Part shown: piece by piece, positions 46,661 to 58,460 of the stretch | Numbering within the stretch: the first letter of the stretch is position 1 | How the letters are laid out: each line of letters starts with the position of its first letter | NCBI GenBank assembly: GCA_030704615.1 | Contig: CM060734.1 | Location: forward strand, 15,500,001 to 15,564,000 | Origin: Takakia lepidozioides | Taxonomy: Eukaryota; Streptophyta; Takakiopsida; Takakiales; Takakiaceae | DNA length: 64,000 nt | Direction: 5' to 3' | The notes under the pieces: generated by a model | Databases searched by the model: none | What the model was told of the DNA's origin: nothing | The model's input: only the letters and a program-made list of their open reading frames with translations | Position numbers and translations under genes: made by a program

Positions 46661-49600
46661 GAGCGCCTCCGTCAGCCCTACTCCACATTTCTTGCGTTTG
46701 GAGTTCACATCCAACAGCCGAACCTCGTCACCCACCCTGAACTGTGATCCCAACTCCACACAAAAAAGAACACGATGTGAAAACCCATGACATACACACG
46801 ACTACGATACTCAACATTTGCGAGTTAAAGAGAGCCCCAAGGTTGGAAAAAATATAACAGACAAGACAACGGCCTGGACTTACTCCATTTGCAGTCTCCA
46901 GTGGTGGTGAGACCTCTTTTGGGGGGCTACTCGCCGGGTCGACACTCTTGCCCCTCATCTGTACCGGCTTGTCGACAATATCACCTTTGTTTGTCACAAG
47001 TTTCTGTGTCACAGACCAGAGATCAACCAGGAAAGCAATGAGCAAACAGGAATAGTGAATAGAAACAAAATCCAAGTATGAATCAAACAAAAAAACCAAC
47101 ATGAAAAGCTGCAAAGAAAACCTAGCATTAATCAAGCAACCGAGGAGAAGCATCCAGGAAAGCAATGCAATGAATGAACCCACAAAAATGTAGCCTCTGG
47201 AGCACTGTCAGAATGTTTGTACCTTCACAGTAGCAGTGTTGTATGGTTGTTGTCCGAAAACAGGCTGAGACTCCAAAAACTTGGGAATACTGGCAGCTTT
47301 CGATGCCTTCCACAAGAAAGGCCACAACACCTCTGTTAGATACTCATCAGTTGGTGAATCTGGTTGCACCTTCCATGGCTTTGGAAAAATCCCACTGAAG
47401 GGAGGATGGTTTGCCGCCTTTCTTGGTGTGTCGTCAACAAGAACAGTGTCCTCATAAGTCCATTCTGGCCAGTCTGCCCACACTGTAGACAAGTTCTTGA
47501 AATATAATGGCTTTGAATCAGACCCCTTACGGCATGGGAGGACTGGATCCTCGTCACAGTGAAGGGCATCCCACTGGAAACCAGGTTAGTGTGGGCTGCA
47601 AAAATATAATCCACCATTGGGAAGAAGTTGCAAGCTTGGCAACAAGACCACACCGCCACCTCAAAGTGTTCAAAACACTTTTGCAAAAAGTCATAACAGC
47701 GTGGTCTCAAAACTACCATCTTCTTGCCACACATCTTCCCCACAAAACCTTTGGGAAGGGATGCAGGCCCATTAGCAGAATGAAAAGATTCACATAACAG
47801 ACCATTTAAGTCCAGAATTAGTAAATGCTTCCTCGTTGGTCCGGGAAGTAAATTGACATTTGGCTTCAACATGTGAGCAGGAGAAATTAAAGCAACTTGC
47901 TTGTTTGTTTTGTCCCCGTCTGCATCTTCCTCCCCATCTAAACTCCCACATACCTGCATACCAGAATCCGGTGTGCCCGGCCGCTCTGTCACCATTGCCC
48001 CCTGGACTGCTACTGCCTTTGTACGTGGCAAGGGCTGAATTTCCACGTGTACCTCACAGCTGGCCTTCCCTGTATCCTGCTGCTGCTCGGTCAATTCAAA
48101 AGATCATCAGTGACAGGAAGACATAAGGGCTTAGAGTGAGCACCAGTTACCGTCTGAAATTGGGATTCCAAACATTTTGATACTGTCACAGCAGACGTAT
48201 CCATCGTAGATGTCACTGGTCCTGCGCCTGGTAGATTAATCCCCAATCTGGTCACAATGGCTTTCTGGTACTCAATCATACTCTGCATCTGTAATTTTAA
48301 TTCTGCCATGTCACGTCCTTGTGATTCCACCAGTTTGTCCAAGCCATCCATCCTGCCAACTACTGTAGAATATGCGAGGCTTCCCTCCTGCCAATCCATG
48401 AAAACTTGCCCAAGTATGAATCAAACCCAAAAAACCTAGCATGAACAACCATTGGAAAGAAAACCCAGGCCAAAAGCCGTGAAAAAAACCCTAGCAACCT
48501 ATGATGCAGCAACCACTCTAGCAAACGTGGAAAACACACTTACCCGCCCGTCACTCCTAGCTGACAACCGTGACACTGAACCCTCTTGAATTTCATATAA
48601 TGTAGGAGGGCACCCTGATAGTGTTTCCTACAAATTAATCCATGCCACAAACAAATTCATGCCACAAGTCAGTAAGCAATGTGAGGGCTGACTATATACA
48701 CATAACAATTCAATGAGGAACAAAATACAGAGTCGTGATGATGCCACTTACCAAGCGTGCTTCCACCATTGCCTTCCCACCACGGCCAGTCTTGGTAGGA
48801 TTCAGAATTGCACCATTTGCCTTCTTCATGTTGCCCGACACTTTGTGGAACACCTCTGTCTGCCAGTAACTTACAAGCTTGTTCCATACCTCGTCAGATA
48901 CAGTAATGGGTTCCCCTTACCACCCAACCACGCAGTGTGTGCTTCATAACGCTGGCTCTTCATTATTCTGCCAATTGTTTGTTTTAGGTGGAAGTCTTTT
49001 AACTCGTGCGGCGTATATGAAAATAGCTTAGCCAGGTGATCTCTGATTTCGTATACAACTTCATCAGGTTGGTTGTTGATGGCAAGGGAACAATCTAGCT
49101 TGCGATAAGCCTGTCCTTTAAGGGCAGCGTGCCATACATTCCGGGTCTGACCATACGGGGCTCCTTTGAGGTTCGTCAAAATCACCGTGGGAGGAAGACC
49201 TGCAGCTATTCTCTCTTCCTTGACCTTGGCAGCTTCAATTTTGGCTGAGCTATTAGCCCTCCTTAAAGCATTGGTTCTATCATTCTTTGAAATGGCACCC
49301 TCCCCTCCTTCAGAGACCTCCGTGCGCTCAGGAGAATTCAAAGCAGGATCCTGCCAAGTAGGGACTGGTGGCCATGGTTGTTGGCCAGAAGGCCGAGGAC
49401 CATACTGGCCATACTGTCCATAAGCAGGAGGATATTCCAGTGGCCTGCCACCCCCATAGCTATTAGGGGGTGGCAAATATGGTGGAGGAGGATACTGGCC
49501 ATACTGCCCATATGGAGGAGCACCATATTGACCCTGACCATACTGAGTGCCAGACTGTGGGTACTGAGGCATACCATAATAAGGTGGGGGTACTGGTGGC

Positions 49601-51028
49601 ACAGAACCCACAACGTTGGGAGAGTTAGGGCCACCTCCTGCGTTCTTGTGGGCGCCATCTCCATTGCTAGCAGCAGGGATCGTGGATCCAGTGCGCTTGT
49701 GCTTGCCCTGAAAAGAAATTCCCCCAGTACAATGTGGGTGATTACACATACATATAGGCAGCAAACAACAAATCCTTGAATTCAGGCAAAACAAACTAGA
49801 AGCACATATCATTTGTAAAGACAAGATTACCCAAAACTCAGTATGATCTTGGGCAGTAAATCTCCCAAATTTGATTGGCCCCAATGATGTCCTCCCAGTA
49901 CATTTTTGAGCCCTCTTAGGTATGGGGTGTTCCTGAAATCCATAGCAAGAATTCAAATGGACAAACCTGATGGGTCCATGAGAAGTATCCCTCCAAGTTT
50001 TACTGATATTCTGGGTGCATAAGTAACCCAAGTATCTCTATAAGTAGCCATTGTAGCTTAGTACCAGGACGTTGGTTTCATGGGGCAAAGAATTTGAACA
50101 CACTTGAAGTCTACATTGGCCTGACATCATGCCTTTGGCACTTCAACTTGTCTAGTGGAAATCATTTGTGATTGTGCCTTGGCTGAGCCCTGCATTGTCC
50201 AACTTCCCTGTCTTGACAGACATACCCTATCTCTTTGTGATTTTACCAAAAACATACATAATTAGAATCATGGTCATTGTGAAGAACTAAAACTCACAGA
50301 CGGAGAAGGTGTTCGTAGTGTAGATGATGGGCGTTTTTGTCCTGCGACATGAGCATGGGCATGTTCTCCTCGGCTTGCCGTGGCATCCGCCGACGACGCA
50401 CTCGCCTCGCACTGGCGTGGGAGGAGTGGATCGTCCTCATCGTCCTCAGAAGAGCCCTCATGCAGAATCGTAGTCTTCATCGTCTTCAGTCTGGCACTTT
50501 GCCTTGCAGGACCTTGATCCCTACCTTTTTCCTTCGGAGCGCGTGGCTTGCGAGGGCGATTCGCTCCCGCAAGCCTGCACAAACACCTCCATGACCTCCC
50601 TCTCAAACAATCACAAACAAATGTAAGCATACATACCCTAATATTCTTAAGCTTATGCTGAACCACAGCCGCACCCTATCAGGACGTAATGCCTGCCCAC
50701 GAATGACGGCGGACATCTCCCGCCTAATGACACACCCTCCTCAAACCTAATCGTCACTCACTGCATGTTGTTTGCCTCTCTGTTTGTACAAGTCGCAGCT
50801 ACTCGCCCCCATTTGTGCTATGAAGCTTATGATTGCTGTAGGAAGGTTAGCGGATAAGGCAAATCGCAAGTTTAGTGGGTGGGTATCCAAAGTCAGGAAC
50901 TAAACTCACCCATCTATCGACTGCTTGAATGTTGCTTCCACCTCCTTTATGGCAGCAATCCGGCGCTCTCGGAACTTCTCGTACTCAGTGAGAGGGACTG
51001 TCACTTCGAAGACCTTCCGCTTCACCAT
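46661..51028 (-). pseudogene. EnSpm Transposase_24-like protein fused to FCP1-like phosphatase domain
   Basis: Minus-strand exons thread in frame: 51028-50910 (MVKRKVFEVTVPLTEYEKF), 50574-50298 (basic/acidic, Ser-rich), 49932-49831, 49707-48752, 48627-48544, 48387-48151, about 48084-47230, about 47006-46885, and 46745 into the gypsy insertion. The 49707 exon has a Pro/Tyr/Gln-rich stretch, then a helical segment and EVWNKLVSYWQTEVFHKVSG, like the EnSpm-type Transposase_24 domain. 48387-48151 is coiled-coil. The 48084 exon holds a HAD/FCP1-like domain: HLLILDLNGLL (second catalytic Asp replaced by Asn), KKMVVLRPRCYDFL and EDTVLVDDTPRKA. Single-base frame breaks occur at about 48912 and 47585, and the young gypsy truncates the last exon. 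Confidence 0.65.
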
Positions 51029-51153
51029 GGACACTCAGAAACGATACTTATAGTATACTATAGATATAGAAATAGCACATTGGCAGCTGGTGCAAAACTA
51101 GAGACAATGCACTGTGCGTAGCATGCAAAGAGGGAAGGGGTGACGTTCAAAGC
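51029..51153. promoter_or_regulatory. Divergent intergenic region between two transposon-type genes
   Basis: Only about 125 bp separate the minus-strand start (51028) from the plus-strand TNP2 start (51154). It includes TATAGTATACTATAGATATA near 51050, which could supply TATA boxes in both directions. A shared bidirectional promoter is inferred. Confidence 0.45.
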
Positions 51154-52583
51154 ATGTACAGTGCAGGTGGCGAACGGATGCGTAGGCGTAGAATAGATGA
51201 CCGTCTATGGCGAATGGAAGAAGCTTATGCCACAAGGAATGGGCATACAAAAATGCTATGCAACTACGATGAATGTCATGGAGGAAAAGTACTCTTGTTG
51301 GAAACAGTGAGGAATCATTACATGATACACGGGAGGGATCCTCTTCTCCAACGTTGTTCTCTTCCGGTAAGATCGCCACTTTCCCTTCAACACTTTAGTT
51401 TGAATTTTGAATGCAACGATCCTCTTCTCCACATGTCGACATTTCGTTGGGTGATTGTAGTCAAGAAGTCATAAGATACAGACGTGAGTATGACTACGCC
51501 ACTTCCGTTATCACTTTAATTAATGCACATGTCGTGTTTTCATTGGTCATGTGTAGTCATGTAGTCATATATGACTAAGTAAGCGACTGCAACTATGACC
51601 TCAATGGTTACAAATGTCGTGTTTTGATTGGGTGTATATTCATAAGATACATACGTAAATATGACTGCATCACTGCAACGTCACCGTGCCTCCTATGTCA
51701 TAATATGAACAAGTGTCACATCGTTGTTGGTCCACTCACAAGATGACTATTGGGATGCAGGGATGTGAATATTCAGATGATGAAGACGAAGGCCCTGCGG
51801 CACAGCGGGAGCCCAATGTCACAGAGAACGCAGATGAGAGTGATGGATTGGAGGTAGAAATGCAACGTGCATTGCAGGAAGCGTTTCTCTTTGCAGATGC
51901 AAACAGAGAGGACCCCATTCATGGTGGAACCGATCACACATTTGCCGATCATGACGATGATCTCGTCGATTCCGGAGACAATGAATTTGATGAGAATGCT
52001 CACCTGCACGTTGATCCCGAGTATGATCAACTCTTCCGAGCGTCGCAATGTCCACTTTTTGAAGGGTGCTCCATCAGCCGGCTGCAAGCAACTTTGACGT
52101 TGCTGAACGCATGCACTACCCACAAGTGCACCAATGCATTTGTGGATGAGCTTCTGGGATTGTTGCGTAAGAGTTTTTTTGCCTAGAGAGAATTCATTGC
52201 CGAAAACTCACTATGAAGCAAAAACCATGATTGCCAAGATGGGATTGCAGTACACGATGATTCATGCCTGTGAGCGTGGTTGTGTACTCTTCCGTGGGGA
52301 GTATGAGAATGTAGACATTTGCCCAGTGTGCCGCAGTTCCCGTTACATTCCAGGTCGTGGAAGTGTGCCCAAGAAAGTATTGCGACACTTCCCTGTCATT
52401 CCACGGTTGAAACGTATGTACCGATGTAAATCGATCGCTAACCTCATGACATGGCACGACAGACATAAGAGCCAGGATGGGTTGGTTCGACATCCAGCTG
52501 ATAGCAAAGCATGGAGACACATTGACACCACATTTGCGGATTTTGCTGCAGAGCCACGATCTCTGCGATTTGGATTGGCCTTA
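51154..52583 (+). pseudogene. CACTA transposase TNP2 (N-terminal part), truncated
   Basis: Exon 1 (51154-51366) has the transposase-associated domain (MLCNYDECHGGKVLLLETVR, NHYMIHGRDPLL) and ends before GTAAGATC. Exon 2 starts after AG at 51743 with an acidic linker (YSDDEDEG). After an extra T in a T7 run near 52180, it continues in another frame with TNP2 hallmarks: THYEAKTMIAKMGLQY, HACERGCVLFRGEYEN, CPVCRSSRY, HFPVIPRLKRMYR, LMTWHDRHKSQDGLVRHPAD and FADFAAEPRSLRFGLA. It breaks at about 52583, before the catalytic centre, where a minus-strand gag begins. TNP2 mobilises CACTA elements; this copy is dead. The 51367-51742 intron contains TGTCGTGTTTT repeats. Confidence 0.9.
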
Positions 52584-52594
52584 AGAGCGTGGTG

Positions 52595-54963
52595 GACGCC
52601 ATGGCTATGAGCTGTGCAAACGTAATGTTTGCTTGAATATGGCAAAGATCCTCCATTAAATTGTACGGTTCCAGCTCGTCTGTGAACCGCATCGTTGAAT
52701 GCATCCTCCTCCGGGGAAGCTTTTCTGGAGCCGCCGGCCGATTCGCCGGACTCTTCGCTCTTGATACAGGGGGTCGAGAAATGGTTGGTCGGACAATTGG
52801 AGGTTCCGCTTCTGTGAATGCTACCTCCTTTTCTTTGGGATGGATGTCTTCCTCCTCCCGAAGCACAATCTCTGCCACCTTTCGTGCATCTGACTTCATT
52901 ACTGTGAAGTTCAGATCCTCCCGTTCCGATGTGGATGTGGCTGACTCCGACGCCTCATACCCAGGGCCTTTCCCTAGCGTATCTCATTGATGTTGGGTCA
53001 TCACTGCGTAGCTACCTTTTTCGGGGCTAGCTGTCGCTGTTGGAGTGGCCTCCGGCTCACTCGCAATCCAATTTACTTGGTGTTGCGTCTCCTGAAGGTG
53101 CGTTGTATGATTGGGTTGTACGTTGGTCTGCTGTTGTTGAGGCGGCGCCGAGGTAGACGATTGATGTCCTCCCTACACCCTTACATCCCGAGGGGGAGAC
53201 CACGTGTTAGAAGAACCCTGGGCTATCTGAGCCGCAGGATTTGAATAAACTGCTCGGGCAGCCTATCCCTGAGCGGCATTGCCCCCTAAGTATGATGGAC
53301 CTGCCTGATCCGGCCTAGGTCGTTGTGCTATTTGCGTTGGGGTAGCAAAATACATGCTATGCTGTTGCGGTAGAGGGTTGGGTGGTTCAGTCACATACTG
53401 ATCCGGAAATGGGGCTCGTTGCCCTTCCAAATTCCTCTCTACTTGCTGGATGGTGGCAGGGGCCGGTCGGTCCACCTGCCTCCGGGAACATCTCTCCAAG
53501 GGATGGCCTCTTTGGCCGCAATGCACTATATCACTCCAACAGTCTTATGTTGGGTGTGTGGTTCTGCCACATTTTTGACAACCTTTCCTGGATTGACTGA
53601 ATTGTCGTTTTGATCTATCCTGATAAGTCGGGTTTTGGCTTACCTGCCTCTCCCGGGTGGGATAAGGACAATGTTGAGCAGCATGCCCAGGACCGTCGCA
53701 GTTGGAGCACCATACCTTTATCGGGTTGGGGCCGGATTCTCCTACTGGAGCAGCATCTTGATACCCCACGTAGCTGGTGATTTGCTAACCGATGGAGCTC
53801 ATGCGATCGCCCATTGTTTTGATGGTTTTGATGAGAGAGGTGACTTGCGCCTCCAAATGGCCCACCCGTGAATCAGACTGCCTAGTGGAATCTGCATACG
53901 AGTTAGTAGGGGCAACATTTGCATACTATGGCACGGTTGGTGCTACTGCTAGTGTAGGGGACGTTGCCGGGGCGTATGGCCGTGCTCCTCCTACATATGA
54001 CGGCGTATAGTGTAGAGCGGGTTGAATCACCGCTAATGGCGTCGGCTCCTGCGTGGGCTCAATCGTAATGTATGATGGAAGTGCAAAGTCGGGCATCTTG
54101 GCCCGTTGTACCTGGCGATGCATATTGTCAAACTCCTTGCTGACTTGTATGGCATCTACCAGTGTTGCAGGTCTTTGCTGCAAAACATGAAAGTGAGTGG
54201 TCTCTCGTAATCCACTCAGATCCTTCAGTACCCCATCATCTAGGGGAGTTAAAGGGTTTTGGAGTCGCATCAACTCCCGAAATCGCATTTCAAAGTCCGC
54301 CACCTCCTTTGTGGGGCCTTGGCGGATCCTGGCCAATGCCATCAAGACACTGGTGAACTGGTGGACCGCTCGAAAATGATATAAAAATGCGTCCCGAATC
54401 TGCTGCCAAGTGACGAATGTACCTGGAGCCTGTTGCCAGTACCAAGTGGACGCCCTACCCCTCATGGTCGTGGGAAACCATATCAACCAATAGGCATCAT
54501 TTAACGCTTGGTTAGTATAGCAACACTGAATAAAGCTTTTCACATGATACTCTGGGTTTTCATGTGCTTCCCCGGAAAACCAAGGCAAATGCCTGGGCAA
54601 CGTTAACGGGGGCAGGCCTGCTGGGACCACAATAGGTACCTCAGGAGGTCCTGGAACATGTGCCATAACTGACACTAACGACGGCGAAGGGCTCCTTGAC
54701 CTGGCCGGTGGTGTATAAGGGGGACTAGATATAGGGGAAACCACTCGTGAATACTCGATCTCTGAAGAGCTGTCAGTGTTCTCTCCTTCCCACTCTATCC
54801 TACCCAAACTTCTAGTTTCTGAGTCTGATTGTGGACTCAATGCTGGGTGTTTCCCTAGCAGTTGATCTCTGACGGCTTCTCGAGCCAGTCTCCTTTGCAA
54901 CCTAGTATCAAAGGATATGCTATCCAAGCTTGGGAGTGTGGCTCTTGATCTTGAGCTAGACAT
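52595..54963 (-). pseudogene. Gypsy-type gag with up to three CCHC knuckles, decayed
   Basis: The minus-strand start at 54963 (MSSSRSRATLPSLDS) leads to a retrotransposon gag core: LPRHLPWFSGEAHENPEYHV, YWLIWFPTTMRGRASTWYW, QIRDAFLYHFRAVHQFTSVL and PTKEVADFEMRFRELMRLQ. After a stop at 53926 the frame continues to knuckles CSNCDGPGHAAQHC, CQKCGRTTHPT(stop)DC and a partial CGQRGHPLERC. Then come a long Gln/Pro-rich region and FTDELEPYNLMEDLCHIQAN before the break at about 52595. Several in-frame stops show decay. Pol is missing. Confidence 0.85.
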
Positions 54964-54967
54964 ACAC

Positions 54968-55528
54968 TCACTGTTTTACTGATGAGGATTCTCCTACCTC
55001 AGCCTGTACTAAAGGACCTATATTACCTTGAACAACCATGTCAAGAATAAACAAGGTCAGATTTAAATACCTTCCATGGAACCTTGGCGATGGAGGCACG
55101 TCAGTGTGCAATTTCCCGTGAACTACCCAGTCTTCAGGTGGTCGGGGCACGTTGCAGTACCTACACTCATCCAACCTGCGCACATAATGGGACGCCAAGA
55201 GCTGACATACATGGCAATGAGTGAAGAAGTCTACCTGCCACCGTAGATGTGCCACAAAAGAAGATCTGGGGTGCAATGCTCCTAGATAAATTCCAGGGCA
55301 TGAACAATACGGCCAGTTGAGCCTATCCTTGCACCAGTAGAAATGCTCCGGTGCATTTGCTTCCGAGAGTCGCTCACACCAAACCCTTTCGTTAATCCAC
55401 CCCTTCTTGATGGATTTCCGTTGAGCTAATCGCTCGATGTAAGCTTCTATGATAAGTCGAATCTCTGGCTCATGTTGCCAAAATCTGCTGCGAATCCTTT
55501 TGACCCTAGCTTCAAAAATCATACCCAC
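54968..55528 (-). CDS. Accessory ORF 2 of the gag element, Cys-rich, unknown function
   Basis: 186 codons, ending only 4 bases before the gag ATG, so probably read from the same transcript. It contains FEARVKRIRSRFWQHEPEIR, then WPYCSCPGIYLGAL, SSFVAHLRWQVDFFTHCHVC and later LDECRYCNVPRPPEDWVVHG. The paired cysteines suggest zinc binding. The central block matches ORF 1 immediately upstream. I know no named family. Intact, unlike the downstream gag. Confidence 0.6.
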   Translation of the reverse strand: MGMIFEARVKRIRSRFWQHEPEIRLIIEAYIERLAQRKSIKKGWINERVWCERLSEANAPEHFYWCKDRLNWPYCSCPGIYLGALHPRSSFVAHLRWQVDFFTHCHVCQLLASHYVRRLDECRYCNVPRPPEDWVVHGKLHTDVPPSPRFHGRYLNLTLFILDMVVQGNIGPLVQAEVGESSSVKQ

Positions 55529-55852
55529 CTTAGAAGTTCATGTAGAAAAGATTTTGATCACTGCAGGACACTTTGTGGATGACACTGGTAAATTTCAAAG
55601 CATTACATTGCTTGGGCCGATTGGCAGACATGAAAAAAAATAAAGCATACTTTGTAGCTGCGAGATCTCTACCGATCTTCGAAGGCAGGTTACCTAGACT
55701 GTTGCTGCCTCTTCCTCGTCTATTTCCACTAGTGACTCTGGTACTGAGGTACAAGGAGAGCTGCTAACCGAGGAAATAACATGCACTAACTTTAATGGAA
55801 TGAGAGGAAGGAAACTTGTGGGAATTTCCCGTGCAAAGTAAAATGGCGGCGG

Positions 55853-56590
55853 TCATGCTGGATCCGCAATGACTCCTTTGGGAGCCGCTAAAGGATGTCC
55901 TTCAATCCAAGTGATGTCGTGTATGGTGGGCGCCACGTCCAACTGTCCGTTGGTGATCAACTCGATGATTAGTGCTGCCTCACTCTCACTGCGACTACTG
56001 TAAAATCTGGGTGGACAAATGTAGGTGATAGTTGTGTTCGGGTGAGGTAGGCGTTCCTCTACCTCCAGATAATCTTCTAACCCACACCCAAACATCCAAC
56101 ACATCCAGTCAAATGGAAGATCAATAAAGCTCTTTTTGCTCAAAAAGGAGGTGGCCTCCCCAGACCTCCGAATAGTGGGAAGAGGACGATGGAAATTGAT
56201 GCCTTCGTCCGCGATGGTGCAACACAAGGGACAACACCCTAAATACGCCACTTGCCAGGCGAGATGTGCCTCTAACGAGGATTGCACATTGAGATTCCCT
56301 AAGAAGGGGGGTTGGCAGCACCCAGGCCAACGTGTATTAAACCTGAAAAAGGAAGAGATGGGGGCAGTGAGAGCCTTGTCCCCCAATGGCCCAACTTTGG
56401 CCGAGATCCAGTACCCTCGGTACTCTTCGGCGATGTCCAGTATGCGGCCGCGCATTAACCTGCAAACTACGATTGCATCTTCGGTTCGCACTTCGCCGGA
56501 TCGGGTGCCGGAAATAACACGGTAAAGACCCACCACGCGTGCCTCAAAAGACAAGTAAAAACGATGGGCTTCCATATGATCGGTGGCCAT
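55853..56590 (-). CDS. Accessory ORF 1, paralogue of ORF 2, unknown function
   Basis: 245 codons from ATG 56590 (MATDHMEAHRFYLSFEARVV). It shares with ORF 2 an N-terminal FEARV followed by a charged helix, and the core WPGCCQPPFLGNL, SSLEAHLAWQVAYLGCCPLC. The C-terminal part (FDWMCWMFGCGLEDYLEVEE, ITYICPPRFYSS) is its own. No transmembrane segment or known catalytic motif is seen. It lies on the same strand, 324 bp upstream of ORF 2. Confidence 0.6.
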   Translation of the reverse strand: MATDHMEAHRFYLSFEARVVGLYRVISGTRSGEVRTEDAIVVCRLMRGRILDIAEEYRGYWISAKVGPLGDKALTAPISSFFRFNTRWPGCCQPPFLGNLNVQSSLEAHLAWQVAYLGCCPLCCTIADEGINFHRPLPTIRRSGEATSFLSKKSFIDLPFDWMCWMFGCGLEDYLEVEERLPHPNTTITYICPPRFYSSRSESEAALIIELITNGQLDVAPTIHDITWIEGHPLAAPKGVIADPA

Positions 56591-56599
56591 ACTGCAACT

Positions 56600-58460
56600 T
56601 CATGATTGCCATGGCATTAGTAATTTCAATGAACACTGATCCAAACACCCTCATGCAAGAGCTTCTAACCTTCATGTGCATGGGGTTCCTCAATCTCCAC
56701 CTGATGGAGTAAGATCATGAATAAACAGTAAAGTATTGCATAGAAACAAATCAGGACGAGAACACATATTGTGAGTCCGTCCATAACAATTTGGAGAAAT
56801 CCTGACTATTCTCTTACCTCCCGGCAGACGCACCATTCATATGACGAGCCTTGAGCGCGCGCGGTCAGGGTGACGGCATAGTAGTCTAGAGGGGCCGAGG
56901 TAAGTTGCGGTGTAGGTTGGGCTCACTGAACCGCCTACCCGACTGCGGTTAGTGCAGGGGGTCCGTGGTCGTACATGGTGGCTATGATCACTATCTAAGT
57001 CCTACCGGCAAAGAGAAATCACGTACTCCTCTTCACAGGGCGAGTTTGCGTTTCTAAGTCCTACGGTATCCTATAATCTACTTAGTAATTGTCTTCCAAG
57101 ACGTTGTGTTTTATTGTCTAATTCCTACCGCCTAGGCCCCCGAGCCGCCTATAGCCGGGACATGTTTTAATCCCTTCACAAGGCACCTGCCGAGCCTAGG
57201 GAGGAGAGGGAAAATCATCCTCTCCCACTGCCCCTCCTTCGCCGAGGGCTTGAGTTCAAGTCACCTCTAAGTGGAAGGGCCAACGCTTCCTACCCCAGTG
57301 CCTAAATACTTTGTTATAGCAACGGAGTGGCCAAAATGCCTATCGTCATCCAATAGGTTCACTCAATTCAATAAGGTGGTTCTAAGCCCCTCAACACAAC
57401 AAGTTCAATCAATTTAATCAGCGCCCTGCAGGCTATAACGAGCACCACGTGCATCTATCATATTTAAGCAATTTCGCAAATCAGAAATGCTGGAAAATAA
57501 AAGAAATTAAGAAAATCAGAAAAAATACCTCCCCTATGGGAAATCATGTGGGGAATCCAAAGATACCCTTGGTGCCTAAAGATGCCCTTGAGAACCCTAT
57601 GGGAACCCAATGAGAACCGAGGACCACCCGGGAACCGTTCCCTGCCGCGGGGAACTGACGCGGCCCTATCGGATGAATGAATCTCGTTGTGAGCTCATCC
57701 CTGCCACTACATTTGTTAGTCCAGAACATGCATGCGTAAATAATAAAATAACCACTGGTGGGTCCAAGCCAGATTTCACCCCCCTTACATTATTTTAAGG
57801 CGCTGGTGCGCTTTCCCTCCGTGGAAAAAGTCATCCTCTACCTTGGGCTCTGACACAAAGGCTCACTGTAGCCGAGTTTTTAGGACAGAGTACTTTCTCT
57901 CCTCCCTTGTCTCTCGAGGTCTCTACCTCTAGCTCACTGCCCTCAGGCCCGCTTGGTTCCCTCTTGGAGTCCTAAGAGCGCTCCCCTCCAAGGCTACGTC
58001 CTCCCAAAATCCTAGATTTAATCTACCATTGGCTCCTTAGATAATGGCTTCTAACCCTTAGAGGGGTATAAATTGAATCTAATAGCTAAAGGTAAGAATA
58101 CCCCCCTTTAAGGGAATTTGCAGACGCATTGTCCGCTGGGTAAAACGCCCCCGCCATGTGGCGGGGTGTAGATCCGCGCGTAGCGGTCCAAACCGTGGAC
58201 CGCTGCGGTTAACGCCAGCGTCCGCCGGTCCGTCACAACTTTTGGTTATCCAGCAGGTAAAGACCCGCGCCTTGCTCGCACGCTTCAGGGCCTCACGCCT
58301 GAGCCACGCGGCTGATGTACTTGATCTCAGTACGACTTAAGGTCAGCGCTGGGGCCCCGCGCCCGTACGTCGTGGCTGGGCCACAGCTGCCTCCACGCTT
58401 TTAGTAATCGAGTCCCTACTCCCTAGGCGCAGCACCCGGGCTCCTCCTGGGCTGCTCGCG
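56600..58460. other. Probable leader and LTR area of the accessory-ORF element; no gene
   Basis: On the minus strand TGTGTCAGAGCCCAAGG at about 57856-57840 resembles an initiator-Met primer-binding site with changes, which would place the 5' LTR to its right. No LTR end is clear. Short inverted repeats occur near 58190. ORFs of about 60 residues here look random. Confidence 0.35.

Noticed and set aside
51713-52186. Separate 157-codon gene
   Set aside because: It is the second exon of the TNP2 fragment; the frame is cut by an extra T near 52180 and homology continues in the next frame.
57225-57275. Possible tRNA/SINE B box (GAGTTCAAGTC)
   Set aside because: It is a weak match without an A box or a second family copy.
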